Of a stretch of 64,000 bases of DNA, positions 44,974 through 60,857 are shown piece by piece. Origin of the DNA: Pseudomonas laurentiana (GTDB lineage Bacteria; Pseudomonadota; Gammaproteobacteria; Pseudomonadales; Pseudomonadaceae); the NCBI RefSeq assembly GCF_014648275.1, contig NZ_BMQU01000007.1, forward strand, positions 1 through 64,000. Reading direction: 5' to 3'. The position numbers and the translations under genes were made by a program. Under the pieces are notes generated by a model. That model worked only from the letters and a program-made list of their open reading frames with translations, made no database searches and had not been told where the DNA came from. Within the stretch, counting starts at the first letter, position 1. Every line of letters begins with the position of its first letter.

Positions 44974-45876
44974 TTAGCCAGCACCATTGAGCCCTTGGCC
45001 TGCGAGGAGCTCGACAAAGGCACGGGCCATGGCCGAGGCCGACTCGCGTCGCTGCACCAACCACACAGCGGTAACCGCGTCGGCATCAAGCAGCGTGCGG
45101 TAGACCACACCGTCAATGCGCATACGCTGAAACGATGCTGGCAGCACTGACACCCCCAGGCCCGCTGCCACCAAGCCGATGATCGTCATGGCCTCACCCG
45201 CCTCCTGGGCGAAGTGCGGGCTGAAACCAGCCTGCCGTGCCAGGCTCATCAACTGGGCGTGCAAGCCACTGCCATAGCTGCGTGGAAAAAACACAAACGG
45301 CTCATTGGCCAGCGTCGACAGCAACAAACCACGCTCACTGCCCTCTGCCAGCGGGTGTGTAGCACTGAGCACTGCCACCAGAGGCTCACGGAACAACTCC
45401 GTAGCGAGCAGGCTCTCCGGCAAGGCCAGCGGGCGCATCAACCCGATTTCGATGGTCTCGTCGAGCAGCGCATCAGCGACGTCACGGCTGCTCATTTCCT
45501 TGAGGTTCAGGTGCACGGCGGGAAAGCGCTGACGAAAGGCATAAATCGCCTTGGGAATACCCGAATTGATGGGGGCCGACGTAGTGAAACCGATCTTCAT
45601 TTCCCCCAACTCACCAAGCTGGGCCCGCCGGGCGACATCGGCAGCCTTGTCGACCTGAGCCAGCACCTGTCGCGCCTCATCGAGGAACAATCGACCCGCC
45701 TCACTCAGTTCCACCCGTCGGTTGGTCCGCTCGAACAACCGCGCCCCCAGTTCCTGCTCCAGGGCCTGGATCTGCTGGCTCAAGGGTGGCTGGGAGATGC
45801 CCAGCAGCTGTGCCGCCCGCCCGAAGTGGAGCTCTTCGGCAACCGCAATGAAGTACCGCAAGTGGCGTAATTCCAT
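44974..45876 (-). CDS. LysR-type transcriptional regulator
   Basis: A 300-residue LysR regulator with the N-terminal helix-turn-helix [65 protein letters not shown] and a substrate-binding domain (about 90-295) ending in the usual effector site [19 protein letters not shown]. It is divergent from the MFS gene across a 120-base AT-rich gap (ATATATTGGAAATGATCATT region), the standard layout for a LysR protein that controls an efflux gene. The inducer is unknown. Confidence 0.93.
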   Translation of the reverse strand: MELRHLRYFIAVAEELHFGRAAQLLGISQPPLSQQIQALEQELGARLFERTNRRVELSEAGRLFLDEARQVLAQVDKAADVARRAQLGELGEMKIGFTTSAPINSGIPKAIYAFRQRFPAVHLNLKEMSSRDVADALLDETIEIGLMRPLALPESLLATELFREPLVAVLSATHPLAEGSERGLLLSTLANEPFVFFPRSYGSGLHAQLMSLARQAGFSPHFAQEAGEAMTIIGLVAAGLGVSVLPASFQRMRIDGVVYRTLLDADAVTAVWLVQRRESASAMARAFVELLAGQGLNGAG

Positions 45877-45996
45877 GACACCCTCAACAGGTCGTAAAAC
45901 CTCTTAAACAGGTCGAACAATATATTGGAAATGATCATTAGCTAGCTATATGCTTTTTTCACTGCCTGACTGGCCGTAGCCCTTCCGAGGTTTACC

Positions 45997-47256
45997 GTGA
46001 AAACTGCTGTTGCTCCCCTCGCCCACGAAGTGCCCCCCGCCCCCACAGCGGACGTTGCCACAGCCACTGACCAATGGATCGAAAAAGGCACACCGGCGTT
46101 CATGCGCACGGTGCTGGCGTTGTTCTGTGGCGGCTTCGCCACCTTTGCGCTGCTGTATTGCGTACAACCCATGATGCCGCTGCTGTCCCAAGAGTTCTCC
46201 ATCAATGCGGCGCAAAGCAGCCTGGTGTTATCGGTATCGACCGCGCTGTTAGCGTTCGGTCTGCTGGTGACCGGGCCTGTTTCAGACCGTATTGGACGCA
46301 AGCCCGTCATGGTTGCAGCGTTGTTCTGCGCCGCACTGTGCACTATCGCCAGCGCACTGATGCCCACCTGGGAAGGGGTCCTGGCGATGCGTGCGTTGGT
46401 TGGCCTGTCCCTGAGTGGGTTGGCCGCAGTGGCCATGACCTATCTCAGCGAAGAGATCTACCCTCAGCACCTTGGCCTGGCCATGGGCCTGTACATCGGC
46501 GGCAACGCCATTGGCGGCATGAGCGGACGCTTGATTACTGGCGTACTGATCGACTTCGTCAGTTGGCACACGGCACTGCTGGCCATCGGTGGGCTGGCAC
46601 TGATCGCCGCGGTACTGTTCTGGAAAATGCTCCCCGAGTCGCGCAACTTCCGTGCGCGCCCTCTGAATCCTCGCAGCCTGCTGGATGGCTTCACCCTGCA
46701 CTTTCGCGATGCCGGGCTGCCCTGGCTGTTCCTTGAAGCCTTCCTGTTGATGGGCGCCTTCGTCACCCTGTTCAACTACATTGGCTACCGTCTGCTGGCC
46801 GAGCCTTACCACATGAACCAGGCCCTGGTCGGGCTGCTGTCGGTGGTTTATCTGTCAGGCATTTACAGCTCGGCACACGTTGGCGCGCTGGCCGACAAGT
46901 TGGGTCGGCGCAAGGTGTTCTGGGCAACCATTGTGCTGATGTTCGGCGGCCTGCTGCTGACCCTGTTCGAACCCCTGCCGCTGGTCGTCATCGGTATGTT
47001 GATCTTCACCTTCGGCTTCTTCGGCGCACACTCGGTGGCCAGCAGCTGGATCGGCCGTCGAGCCACCAAGGCCAAGGGCCAGGCCTCATCGCTGTACCTG
47101 TTCAGCTACTACGCCGGCTCCAGCGTCGCGGGTACCGCCGGCGGGGTGTTTTGGCACCAGGGTGGCTGGAACGGCATCGGCCTGTTCATAGGCAGCCTGC
47201 TGGTCATTGCCCTGCTGGTGGCGCTGCACCTGAGCAAGTTGCCGCCGAAAAGCTAA
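45997..47256 (+). CDS. MFS efflux transporter (YnfM-like)
   Basis: A 419-residue major-facilitator protein with 12 predicted membrane helices. The loop motif DRIGRKPVMVAALFCAAL between helices 2 and 3 is the MFS signature (motif A), repeated as DKLGRRKVFWATIVLMFGG in the second half. The N-terminal 30 residues are a Pro/Ala/Thr-rich tail. A GTG start at 45997 has GAGG six bases before it. It probably exports a small organic compound under control of the divergent LysR gene; the substrate cannot be named. Confidence 0.92.
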   Translation: MKTAVAPLAHEVPPAPTADVATATDQWIEKGTPAFMRTVLALFCGGFATFALLYCVQPMMPLLSQEFSINAAQSSLVLSVSTALLAFGLLVTGPVSDRIGRKPVMVAALFCAALCTIASALMPTWEGVLAMRALVGLSLSGLAAVAMTYLSEEIYPQHLGLAMGLYIGGNAIGGMSGRLITGVLIDFVSWHTALLAIGGLALIAAVLFWKMLPESRNFRARPLNPRSLLDGFTLHFRDAGLPWLFLEAFLLMGAFVTLFNYIGYRLLAEPYHMNQALVGLLSVVYLSGIYSSAHVGALADKLGRRKVFWATIVLMFGGLLLTLFEPLPLVVIGMLIFTFGFFGAHSVASSWIGRRATKAKGQASSLYLFSYYAGSSVAGTAGGVFWHQGGWNGIGLFIGSLLVIALLVALHLSKLPPKS

Positions 47257-47293
47257 GTGTTGAAACGCTGGAGGACTGATCCTTTCTACAGAC

Positions 47294-47638
47294 TCAGTTC
47301 AATACCTCCACCAGATCCACATCGACATCGCGCTTCATCAGGCCCTTGTCGACTTCACCGGTCAGTTTGACCAGGGTCTTGTCGTTGAAGGCCACGGGCG
47401 GCAGGTCTTCGTCGTCGATTTCGACAATGATGTTGCCGGTGGCATCCTTGAACTCGTACTTCTCGTTCTTCAGCTTCTGGGTGATGTGCCCTTGCAGCAC
47501 AACCGGGGTGTCGTCAGCCGCTTTGTGGGCCTCGGCAACCGTGACCACCGATTGTGCGCCTGGGCCGGTGTAACCAGCAGCCAGGGCTGCGGTGCTGAAC
47601 AGAGGAGCGAGAAGCAGTGCGAGATAACGAGTGTTCAT
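47294..47638 (-). CDS. periplasmic OB-fold stress protein, YgiW/BOF family
   Basis: A 114-residue secreted protein: signal peptide (about 1-20, STAALA) and a bacterial OB-fold domain (GPGAQSVVTVAEAHKAADDTPVVLQGHITQKLKNEKYEFKDATGNIIVEIDDEDLPPVAFNDKTLVKLTGEVDKG). Members such as E. coli YgiW/OmdA respond to envelope or oxidative stress and bind ligands by a conserved OB groove; no partner is known here. It is separated from the upstream hemE by a terminator. Confidence 0.92.
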   Translation of the reverse strand: MNTRYLALLLAPLFSTAALAAGYTGPGAQSVVTVAEAHKAADDTPVVLQGHITQKLKNEKYEFKDATGNIIVEIDDEDLPPVAFNDKTLVKLTGEVDKGLMKRDVDVDLVEVLN

Positions 47639-47706
47639 AGATGTGATCCAATCTTGGTTTCGATGGGACCAGCATAAGCAGGCACGCTGAATTCAAACTT
47701 AATGCA

Positions 47707-47736
47707 AAACGCCCGGCATTGGCCGGGCGCTTTTTA
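47707..47736 (-). terminator. intrinsic terminator of hemE
   Basis: On the minus strand CGCCCGGC and GCCGGGCG pair around CAAT and are followed by TTTTGC. It lies about 12 bases after the hemE stop. An A/T-run on the other side could also serve plus-strand RNA. Confidence 0.86.
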
Positions 47737-47747
47737 TACAGAAATGC

Positions 47748-48812
47748 TTACTGGTGGTACTGCGCCGACAGCTCATGCACGGCGTTGATGAAGACACCCG
47801 CGTGCTCTGGATCGACTTCCGGGGTGATGCCATGGCCGAGGTTGAACACGTGGCCGGTGCCATGCCCGTAGCTGGCCAGGATACGCCCCACTTCAGCACG
47901 GATGGCTTCAGGCTTGGCGTAGAGTACGGTCGGGTCCATGTTGCCCTGCAGGGCAACCTTGGCGCCGACGCGTTGGCGGGCTTCACCAATGTCGCAGGTC
48001 CAGTCCAGACCGAGGGCATCGGCGCCAGCATCCGCAATGCTTTCCAGCCATAGGCCGCCATTCTTGGTGAACAGGATGACCGGTACCTTGCGCCCTTCGT
48101 GCTCGCGAATCAGGCCGCTGACGATCTTGCGCATGTAGGCCAGTGAGAACTCCTGGTAGGCGGCAGCCGACAGGTTGCCACCCCAGGTGTCGAAAATCTG
48201 TACGGCTTGTGCACCCGCGAGGATCTGCCCGTTGAGGTAGGAAGTCACCGACTGCGCCAGCTTGTCCAGCAGCAGGTGCATGGCCTGCGGGTTGTCGTAG
48301 AGCATGGCCTTGGTCTTGCGGAAGTCTTTCGACGAGCCGCCTTCGACCATGTAGGTGGCCAGGGTCCATGGGCTGCCAGAGAAGCCGATCAGCGGTACAC
48401 GGCCATTGAGCTCACGGCGGATGGTGCTGACCGCATCCATCACGTAGCCCAGGTCCTTCTGCGGATCTGGGATCGGCAGGGCTTCGATGTCAGCCAGGGT
48501 GCTGACGACCTTCTTGAAACGCGGGCCTTCGCCGGTTTCAAAGTACAGCCCCTGACCCATGGCATCGGGAATGGTGAGGATGTCGGAGAACAGGATCGCC
48601 GCATCCAGCGGATAGCGGTCCAGCGGCTGCAGGGTAACCTCACAGGCAAACTGCGGGTTCATGCACAGGCTCATGAAATCGCCGGCCTTGGCGCGGCTGG
48701 CGCGGTACTCCGGCAGGTAACGGCCAGCCTGGCGCATCATCCATACAGGGGTAACGTCTACGGGTTGCTTGAGCAGGGCGCGCAGAAAACGATCGTTCTT
48801 CAAGGCAGTCAT
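47748..48812 (-). CDS. hemE: uroporphyrinogen decarboxylase
   Basis: A 354-residue cytoplasmic enzyme that removes four carboxyl groups from uroporphyrinogen III to give coproporphyrinogen III in heme synthesis. The N-terminal signature [16 protein letters not shown] and the [17 protein letters not shown] block are intact, as is the C-terminal [27 protein letters not shown]. Length is exactly that of the family. It lies after gltD, with two terminator-like hairpins between, so it has its own promoter. Confidence 0.98.
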   Translation of the reverse strand: MTALKNDRFLRALLKQPVDVTPVWMMRQAGRYLPEYRASRAKAGDFMSLCMNPQFACEVTLQPLDRYPLDAAILFSDILTIPDAMGQGLYFETGEGPRFKKVVSTLADIEALPIPDPQKDLGYVMDAVSTIRRELNGRVPLIGFSGSPWTLATYMVEGGSSKDFRKTKAMLYDNPQAMHLLLDKLAQSVTSYLNGQILAGAQAVQIFDTWGGNLSAAAYQEFSLAYMRKIVSGLIREHEGRKVPVILFTKNGGLWLESIADAGADALGLDWTCDIGEARQRVGAKVALQGNMDPTVLYAKPEAIRAEVGRILASYGHGTGHVFNLGHGITPEVDPEHAGVFINAVHELSAQYHQ

Positions 48813-48859
48813 GTCGGCATCCGGAAAAAAAGTGGGGGCATTTTCTCAGACACCAACGT

Positions 48860-48890
48860 AAAAGGCACGGTATGAACCGTGCCTTTTGTC
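48860..48890. terminator. terminator downstream of gltD
   Basis: AAAAGGCACGGT and ACCGTGCCTTTT form a 12-bp perfect stem with loop ATGA. It lies between gltD and the hemE start, and the A/T ends allow it to work from either side. Confidence 0.88.
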
Positions 48891-48927
48891 TATCGACCTG
48901 CACCAGATCAATAGATTTTCTAAACTT

Positions 48928-49000
48928 CATCGCGGGACGAACCTGCCCCACCGTGGTCGCTGTGATGCCGACACGGTGGGAGCGGGCGCGTCCCGCGATG
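48928..49000. repeat. REP/BIME-type repeat directly after gltD
   Basis: CATCGCGGGACG and CGTCCCGCGATG enclose a second stem (CCCCACCGTG with CACGGTGGG). The words TCCCGCGATG and GTGGGAGCGGGCGCG are typical of the repeated REP elements of P. putida-group genomes. It begins six bases after the gltD stop and may cap the gltBD mRNA. Confidence 0.75.
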
Positions 49001-49005
49001 TTTTT

Positions 49006-50433
<1,428 letters not shown>

Positions 50434-50456
50434 TCATCAAACTCTTCAGGCGCATA

Positions 50457-54902
<4,446 letters not shown>

Positions 54903-55180
54903 AGACACTTTCTCACCAGGTTCGCCTCTCACCAAGGCAAATCTCTTTTTAGTACAACCACTTACCATCCACGCCGAACGAACGCCAGCTTTGCGGGGGC
55001 AAAAGGGCAGTCATTGTTGCACAGCGACAAGGTAGCCCACAAATTCGCGCGACGAAACCACGCAAATCCATGTCGCATTTTTGAATGTTTTTATAAGCAC
55101 TGCCGTGATAGCGGCTTCGCTTGAGTCTGAAGCGTTTCAGCCTGGACTGCAATGGCTTTTGGCCGTCAGTCTGGGACAGA

Positions 55181-55211
55181 AAAGCCTGCCGCGCATGGCG
55201 CAGCAGGCTTG
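55181..55211 (-). terminator. intrinsic terminator of the pil-aro-damX operon
   Basis: On the minus strand AAGCCTGC and GCAGGCTT pair, with a second inner pairing of TGCGC and GCGC, followed by TTTCTGTC. It lies about 55 bases after the damX-like stop. The remaining 55212-55265 and the gltB leader on the other side show nothing else I can support. Confidence 0.82.
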
Positions 55212-55265
55212 ACCGAAATTCAGGAGACGCTCAGCAGGTGGCGGGGGTGGTGCCACCGAGCTATT

Positions 55266-56903
55266 TCAGCGGGTCGCTGCCAGCTCTTGTTGGACGCTGG
55301 CAACACTACGAGGCCAAGGTTTACCAGCCTGGACCTTGGCTGGCAAGGCCTTGATTGCAGCAAGTGCGGCATCACGGCTGGCAAAGTTGCCATAGGTAAC
55401 GACGAACAGCGGCTTGCCCTGCAGGTTTTTCTTGAAGTAGCGATAGTCGCCACCCTGAGCATTGACGTAGGCCTGAGCCGTCGCCTCAGAGCTGGTACCA
55501 AGGATCTGGACCACATAGTTGCCCGGCTTTTGCCCGGCGTACCAGTTGCCACCGGCGGCGGCCTTCGCGACCGGTTTCTCTACCGGCTTCTCTACCGGTT
55601 TCGGCGCTGGCTTGGCCGCAGCGACTTGCACAGGCGCGGGTGCTGGCTTCGCTGCAGGCGCAGGTGCAACCGGCTTGCTGGCAGCAGCGACAGGAGCTTG
55701 TTGAGCATGTGTGGCAGGTTGCACCTGAGCAGCCGCAACCGGCTGGGCAGGCGTCGGTGCAGGGCCAGCAGGTACGCCAGCAGGAGGCGCAATGGTCGTC
55801 ACCGTAGGCGGCTGCAATGCAGTTTCGCCAGCAGGCGTACTTTCATCACCGTCCCCCATGCCCGCAGCTTCAGCCAACGGACCACGCATCACCGGTTGAG
55901 ACTGACCCACCAGTGGCAATGGCATAGGCTGCGAGGAGCCGGCAAATTCGATGGCCGGGCCACCATTGTTGGACTGGGCAGTGCCTGGTTTTCCCTGACC
56001 CAGTGGCAGTTGTGCCTGCTCTGCAGGCGCTCCAGGAGCCGTCTGGTCACCCTTCTTGGGCATTAACACCGCCGCCCCAACGGCGACCACTACCACAGCA
56101 GACAACGCCAGTACGTACTTCTTAGGCATTTTGAACCCCATTGATGGTCGCTTCGCCGTCGTGCGGCTGGCAATCATGGCTTCGATCAAGGCATCCCGGG
56201 CAACCTGGTTGATTACGCCAGGCCAACCCTCCGAATGCTCGTGAATATCGGCGATTTGCTCACTGGTCAGCACATTGAGGCCACTTCCGGCACCTTCCAG
56301 ACGCTGCTCCAGGTACTCCCGGGTTTCATCCTCGCTGTAAGGCTGCAGCTCAATGACGTGGAAGCGCTCCTGCTCGGCATTCAGCGCATCCAGCCCGGCG
56401 ATCAGTGACGGCTCACCGAACAGGAACACATGCGGACGACCCTCAGGGGTGCCCGCAGCCAGTTCCAGCAAGGCTTGGAGTGCCGACTCATCGAGTTGTT
56501 CCGCATCATCGACGAGCAAATAAACTTCCTGCCCGGTCAGTGCCAACTGCACCACCTGAGCGAGAATCTCCGGAACCTCGGCCTTGGCCAGGTTCAACGA
56601 CTGAGCGACCTGCCCCAACACACTGGCAGCATCGCTGGCGCCACGTGCCGAGACCACAATGCTCTGTACGGACTGTTTGTTGGTACTGGCGACCAGGGCC
56701 TGGCGCAGCAAGGTCTTGCCGCTGCCCAGCGGCCCGGTGACCACCAGCAATAGTTGACTGTAACGCGCCAGGTGATGGAGTTGGCCCAACACCGGCTTGC
56801 GCTGGGCCGGGAAGAATTTGAAACCCGGCACCCGCGCAGCGAAGGGGTCGTGGCTCAACTGGTAATGGCCGAGAAAGGCCTCGTCGGCATGCAAACTAGT
56901 CAT
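55266..56903 (-). CDS. DamX-like ATPase with SPOR domain
   Basis: A 545-residue inner-membrane protein. An ExeA/AAA-type ATPase module fills the cytoplasmic half, with Walker A VTGPLGSGKT (residues 55-64) and Walker B LLVDDAEQLD. A membrane helix at about 265-285 (YVLALSAVVVVAVGAAVLM) is followed by a long Pro/Ala/Val-rich periplasmic stretch and a C-terminal SPOR domain (NYVVQILGTSSEATAQAYVNAQGGDYRYFKKNLQGKPLFVVTYGNFASRDAALAAIKALPAKVQAGKPWPRSVASVQ) that binds denuded septal peptidoglycan. The order aroK-aroB-damX is the classical one. The start at MTSLHADEAFLGHYQLSHDPF has the family form. Confidence 0.9.
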   Translation of the reverse strand: MTSLHADEAFLGHYQLSHDPFAARVPGFKFFPAQRKPVLGQLHHLARYSQLLLVVTGPLGSGKTLLRQALVASTNKQSVQSIVVSARGASDAASVLGQVAQSLNLAKAEVPEILAQVVQLALTGQEVYLLVDDAEQLDESALQALLELAAGTPEGRPHVFLFGEPSLIAGLDALNAEQERFHVIELQPYSEDETREYLEQRLEGAGSGLNVLTSEQIADIHEHSEGWPGVINQVARDALIEAMIASRTTAKRPSMGFKMPKKYVLALSAVVVVAVGAAVLMPKKGDQTAPGAPAEQAQLPLGQGKPGTAQSNNGGPAIEFAGSSQPMPLPLVGQSQPVMRGPLAEAAGMGDGDESTPAGETALQPPTVTTIAPPAGVPAGPAPTPAQPVAAAQVQPATHAQQAPVAAASKPVAPAPAAKPAPAPVQVAAAKPAPKPVEKPVEKPVAKAAAGGNWYAGQKPGNYVVQILGTSSEATAQAYVNAQGGDYRYFKKNLQGKPLFVVTYGNFASRDAALAAIKALPAKVQAGKPWPRSVASVQQELAATR

Positions 56904-56919
56904 CGAACTCTTATCAACC

Positions 56920-58017
56920 TCAAAGCTGGGCCACGATCGCGCGGTAATCCGCTTCCAGCGTGGCCTGAAGAATCTCTCTTGGATAGTCGTCGGTAACCAC
57001 GGCCTCACCCAACTGGCGTAACAGCACCAGCCGCAGGCGACCGTCGAGTACCTTTTTGTCGACCGCCATATGCTCCATGAAATGCGCCGGGGTCATTTCC
57101 TGTGGAGGCACCACCGGCAGGCCTGCGCATTGAAACAGGCGGATGGCCCGATCTCGGGCCTGCTGACTGATCCAGCCCAGACGCATGGACATTTCCAGCG
57201 CCATGACTGTGCCAGCGGCAACGGCTTCACCGTGCAACCAAACACCATAGCCCATGTGGGTCTCGATCGCATGACCGAAGGTATGCCCCAGGTTGAGCGT
57301 GGCACGCACGCCAGACTCACGCTCATCAGCGCCGACCACCGCGGCCTTGGCCGCACAGGATCGCTGAATGGCAACGGTCAGCGCGGCTTGATCAAGCCTG
57401 CGCAGGGCATCGACATTCGCTTCCAGCCAGCCCAGGAACGGCTCATCGCAGATCAGGCCGTACTTGATCACTTCAGCCAGGCCCGCCGACAGTTCGCGGG
57501 CCGGCAGGGTATTCAGGCTGGTGGTATCGATCAGCACCGCATTGGGCTGATAGAACGCGCCGACCATATTCTTGCCCAGCGGATGGTTGATGCCGGTCTT
57601 GCCACCTACCGAGGAGTCGACCTGTGACAGGAGCGTGGTCGGGACCTGGATGAAATCCACGCCACGCTGGTAGCACGCTGCCGCAAAACCAGCCATATCG
57701 CCGATCACACCGCCGCCAAGGGCGATAACAGTAGTCCGACGATCATGACGCGCAGTCAGCAGCGCATCGAAAATCAACTGAAGGGTTTCCCAGTTCTTGA
57801 AGGCTTCGCCATCCGGCAACACCACGGGCAGCACTGAAAAAGCCCCCAGTGTGCGGGTCAGGCGCTCCAGGTAAAGGGGGGCAACGGTCTCGTTGGAAAC
57901 GATGGCAACCTGCCGGCCCGCTATATGCGGCGCCAGCAACTCGGGCTGATCCAGCAAGCCCTCACCAATGTAGATCGGATAGCTACGTTCACCCAACTCG
58001 ACCTTAAGTGTCTGCAT
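56920..58017 (-). CDS. aroB: 3-dehydroquinate synthase
   Basis: A 365-residue NAD- and metal-dependent enzyme turning DAHP into 3-dehydroquinate, the second step of the shikimate pathway. The family blocks are [60 protein letters not shown], and [33 protein letters not shown] with the metal His residues. The ATG at 58017 ([18 protein letters not shown]) is the family start; the longer frame runs antisense-like into aroK. It lies 94 bases behind aroK and 16 before the damX-like gene. Confidence 0.97.
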   Translation of the reverse strand: MQTLKVELGERSYPIYIGEGLLDQPELLAPHIAGRQVAIVSNETVAPLYLERLTRTLGAFSVLPVVLPDGEAFKNWETLQLIFDALLTARHDRRTTVIALGGGVIGDMAGFAAACYQRGVDFIQVPTTLLSQVDSSVGGKTGINHPLGKNMVGAFYQPNAVLIDTTSLNTLPARELSAGLAEVIKYGLICDEPFLGWLEANVDALRRLDQAALTVAIQRSCAAKAAVVGADERESGVRATLNLGHTFGHAIETHMGYGVWLHGEAVAAGTVMALEMSMRLGWISQQARDRAIRLFQCAGLPVVPPQEMTPAHFMEHMAVDKKVLDGRLRLVLLRQLGEAVVTDDYPREILQATLEADYRAIVAQL

Positions 58018-58111
58018 GTTTCCCCACAATGAACTAGGGCGCGGGAGCAATAGCGCGGCCCGCGCAGTAACGAGGTGCCCTGTCACGGCATGACTGGCCG
58101 CCGAGGATAGC

Positions 58112-58630
58112 CTAACGGGGCGGCAACTTCTCCAGGCGCTCGAGAATATCCAGCACCACCATACGCGGCGGACGTTCGTCGGTTTCCACGACCAGGTCGG
58201 CGATCTCTCGGTAGAGCGGATCACGCAGCTCCAGCAAGGCACGCAAGGTCGCAGCAGGGTCGGCGGTACGCAGCAACGGTCGATTGCGGTCACGCGCGGT
58301 GCGCCCGACTTGCTGCTCAACCGAGGCATGCAGGTAAACCACTCGCCCACCGGCATGCAAGGCCCGGCGATTGGCTTCGCGCATCACGGCGCCACCGCCG
58401 GTCGCAAGCACCACGCCATCGGCCTCGCACAGCTCGGCGATCATCGCCTGCTCACGATCACGAAAACCCGGCTCGCCTTCCTTGTCGAAGATCCATGGGA
58501 TATTGGCGCCCGTACGCAGCTCGATTTCCTTATCGGAATCCTTGAACGGCAGACGCAGCTCTTTGGCAAGCAGACGGCCGATGGTGCTTTTGCCAGCACC
58601 CATCGGCCCAACAAGTATCAAATTTCGCAC
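58112..58630 (-). CDS. aroK: shikimate kinase
   Basis: A 172-residue P-loop kinase that phosphorylates shikimate. Walker A is [18 protein letters not shown], the shikimate-binding part is [34 protein letters not shown], and the lid and core have [16 protein letters not shown] and DRNRPLL. It begins four bases after pilQ, so it is translated from the same mRNA as the pilus genes. Confidence 0.97.
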   Translation of the reverse strand: MRNLILVGPMGAGKSTIGRLLAKELRLPFKDSDKEIELRTGANIPWIFDKEGEPGFRDREQAMIAELCEADGVVLATGGGAVMREANRRALHAGGRVVYLHASVEQQVGRTARDRNRPLLRTADPAATLRALLELRDPLYREIADLVVETDERPPRMVVLDILERLEKLPPR

Positions 58631-58634
58631 AGAA

Positions 58635-59897
58635 TCAACGACTCACAGCAATCGCCTGGTCACCCATGATACGCGGAGTCAGGAAGACCAGCAGCTCAGA
58701 TTTTTTTTCTTGTACGACATCGCGCTTAAACAGCCGCCCAACATACGGCACATCGCCCCAAAATGGCACCTTATCAACCACTTTACTTTGCACCGTCGAG
58801 TACACCCCGCCAATCACGATGGTCTCCCCATCACCCACCTGAACCTTGGCATTGACCTCATTCTTCCGTATCGGCGGCACCTGAGCCTGGGCATTGAGGT
58901 AATCAGGCTCATCCTTGGTCACCTTGACAACCATCACCACACGGTTATCTGCCATGATCTGCGGTGTCACTTCAAGTGACAGAGAAGCCTCGCGAAAGGT
59001 TATCGAAGTGGTGCCATTGGCGCCCGACTCCTGATAAGGCACCTCGGTCCCTTTGAGGATCCGGGCGGTCTCTCGGTCAGCGGTCACCACCTTGGGCTGC
59101 GAGATGATTTCCCCATTACCGGATTTTTCCATCGCACTCAGCTCAAGATCGAGCAACTGGCTGTCACGAACCAACCCCAAGCCAATGCCCGAACTCGCCC
59201 GTTCCACCCCAAGATCAACAAACGGTCGCCCGGCTTCACCTGGTCCATAGAGCCCCAGACCACCGCCCACGCCCACCTTGCCACCCCAACGAATGCCGAA
59301 ACTCTTTTCGTAATCGACATTGGCTTCAACAATCCTCGCCTCGATCAGCACCTGACGCACCGGCACATCCAATTGCGCGACAAGCTGGCGCAACGCATCG
59401 AGACGCGCCGAGGTCTGGCGGGCGAGAATGGTATTGGTACGCTCATCAATCACAAGAGAACCGTGCTCGGCACCTGCTGAATCGCTTTTGAACAAGCCCT
59501 GGTAAAGCTCAGCGATATCTGCAGCCTTGGCATGGGTCACCTGCAACAACTCACGCTGCAACGTTGCCAGCCCCGCCAGCTCTTCCAATGGAGCCACCAT
59601 AAGCACATTGCCATCCAGATGCCTGCCGAGCCCCTTGCTGCGCAGCACCAGATCCAACGCATGATCCCAGGGTACATTCTGCAAGCGCAGGGTGACATTG
59701 CCCTGCACTGCGTCGCTGGCCACCAGATTCAGCTCGGTGAACTCGGCCAGCACCTGCAGCACCGAGCGCACCTCGACATCCTGAAAGTTCAACGACAATG
59801 GCTCACCAACATAAGGCCCCGTCGATACCGCCGCATGCAGATCCTTGCTCGCCAAAAACGAACACAACACCCCGAACACCCAACACCGCTTGCTCAT
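58635..59897 (-). CDS. pilQ: type IV pilus secretin PilQ, short form
   Basis: A 420-residue outer-membrane secretin, much shorter than the 700-residue PilQ of P. aeruginosa. It lacks the N-terminal AMIN domains and starts, after the signal peptide, directly with a secretin N0/STN-like domain ([58 protein letters not shown]), then an N1 domain and the secretin core ([91 protein letters not shown]). The pore part looks complete. It is the fourth gene of pilMN(OP)Q, joined to aroK. Confidence 0.92.
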   Translation of the reverse strand: MSKRCWVFGVLCSFLASKDLHAAVSTGPYVGEPLSLNFQDVEVRSVLQVLAEFTELNLVASDAVQGNVTLRLQNVPWDHALDLVLRSKGLGRHLDGNVLMVAPLEELAGLATLQRELLQVTHAKAADIAELYQGLFKSDSAGAEHGSLVIDERTNTILARQTSARLDALRQLVAQLDVPVRQVLIEARIVEANVDYEKSFGIRWGGKVGVGGGLGLYGPGEAGRPFVDLGVERASSGIGLGLVRDSQLLDLELSAMEKSGNGEIISQPKVVTADRETARILKGTEVPYQESGANGTTSITFREASLSLEVTPQIMADNRVVMVVKVTKDEPDYLNAQAQVPPIRKNEVNAKVQVGDGETIVIGGVYSTVQSKVVDKVPFWGDVPYVGRLFKRDVVQEKKSELLVFLTPRIMGDQAIAVSR

Positions 59898-59912
59898 CCA
59901 TGACCTCCAGCG

Positions 59913-60857
59913 TCAACGACCGTCGCGACGGTCCGCCTGTTTCAACACCAGGGCGCGAGGCCGCTCAACCCACCCCCTACCCTCGATAAAAATCTGCTCG
60001 ACGAGCTCGATCTGATGCTCGCTGATGGCCACGACGCGTCCATGGTCAGACCCCAAGCGATCCCCCAGTTGTATCCGATGCACCGAACCCGCAGCGCTGA
60101 GCAAAGCCACACGCCCCTGCCGACCGTACAGACTGCCGACCATCTCAAACTGCTCAAGTGCAAGCCGCTCAAGCAGCGCGCGTGACTCAGGCGGCTCAAC
60201 CGCGACAAACGGGTCGTGTGACAGTGATGCTGAAACCTCACCAGACACAGGCAGCGCGCTGAGCTCAAGCGCTTGAGACAGGTCGCCCGTACGGTAGGTG
60301 CTGGCAAGCAGACGCACCTGCAACTGACCGGGCGCCTTCCCCTCGGCAGGTACCAATTGCAGCGACGTCAACGTGACAATCCGTGAAAGCCCAGCCAGGC
60401 CGGCGAACAACGCCTTCAGTTGTGGATAAGCACCCGTGGCATCCAATTGCAGCGGCTGCTCGATAAAGTAGGGATGAGGGACTTCTTCCAACAGCCTGAA
60501 CTGCTCGACAAGAACCCCCTCACCCAACCGAGAGATATCCTCCAGCAACCGAGCAACTCCATCGCCTTGCTGCAGCCGCCGTCCGGCAGTATCAAGACGG
60601 CGCTGCAAGGCATCGATCTGGCGGTGGTACCCCTCCGAAAGCGCTGCCTGCGCTGACTTCTCGACAATTTCGAGCTTGAGCGCAGCCTCTCGCCCTACCG
60701 AGAGCTCCAACTGCAGCAGCCCGTCACGCACCTGAAAGCCGTAGCCAAGCCCCGCCACGGCGGCGAGGGCTGCAACCAGCAACGCCGTCTTCGCCCGCCA
60801 GGACCAACCGCCCAATACCCCCCACTCCAGACCGACAAACATGGCCAGGCGGCTCAT
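59913..60857 (-). CDS. fused PilO-PilP pilus alignment protein
   Basis: A 314-residue protein at the place normally held by two genes. The N-terminal part has one membrane helix (about 23-42) and a coiled coil, then a ferredoxin-like PilO domain (about 90-185, LLEEVPHPYFIEQPLQLDATGAYPQLKALFAGLAGLSRIVTLTSLQLVP). The C-terminal part (about 215-314) is PilP-like, with SHDPFVAVEP, then MVGSLYGRQGRVALLSAAGSVHRIQLGDRLGSDHGRVVAISEHQIELVEQIFIEGRGWVERPRALVL. PilP is usually a separate lipoprotein; here its lipobox is gone and it is tied to PilO by translation. Starts with a four-base overlap inside pilN. Confidence 0.85.
   Translation of the reverse strand: MSRLAMFVGLEWGVLGGWSWRAKTALLVAALAAVAGLGYGFQVRDGLLQLELSVGREAALKLEIVEKSAQAALSEGYHRQIDALQRRLDTAGRRLQQGDGVARLLEDISRLGEGVLVEQFRLLEEVPHPYFIEQPLQLDATGAYPQLKALFAGLAGLSRIVTLTSLQLVPAEGKAPGQLQVRLLASTYRTGDLSQALELSALPVSGEVSASLSHDPFVAVEPPESRALLERLALEQFEMVGSLYGRQGRVALLSAAGSVHRIQLGDRLGSDHGRVVAISEHQIELVEQIFIEGRGWVERPRALVLKQADRRDGR

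Noticed and set aside
44147-45876. ParA plus LysR as a plasmid or phage remnant
   Set aside because: Neighbouring trxC, selO and MFS genes are ordinary chromosomal genes and no partition site or replication gene is present.
54903-55180. Search for NtrC or sigma-54 elements before gltB
   Set aside because: No 17-mer close to the NtrC consensus and no GG-N10-GC element with good flanks was found on the minus strand.
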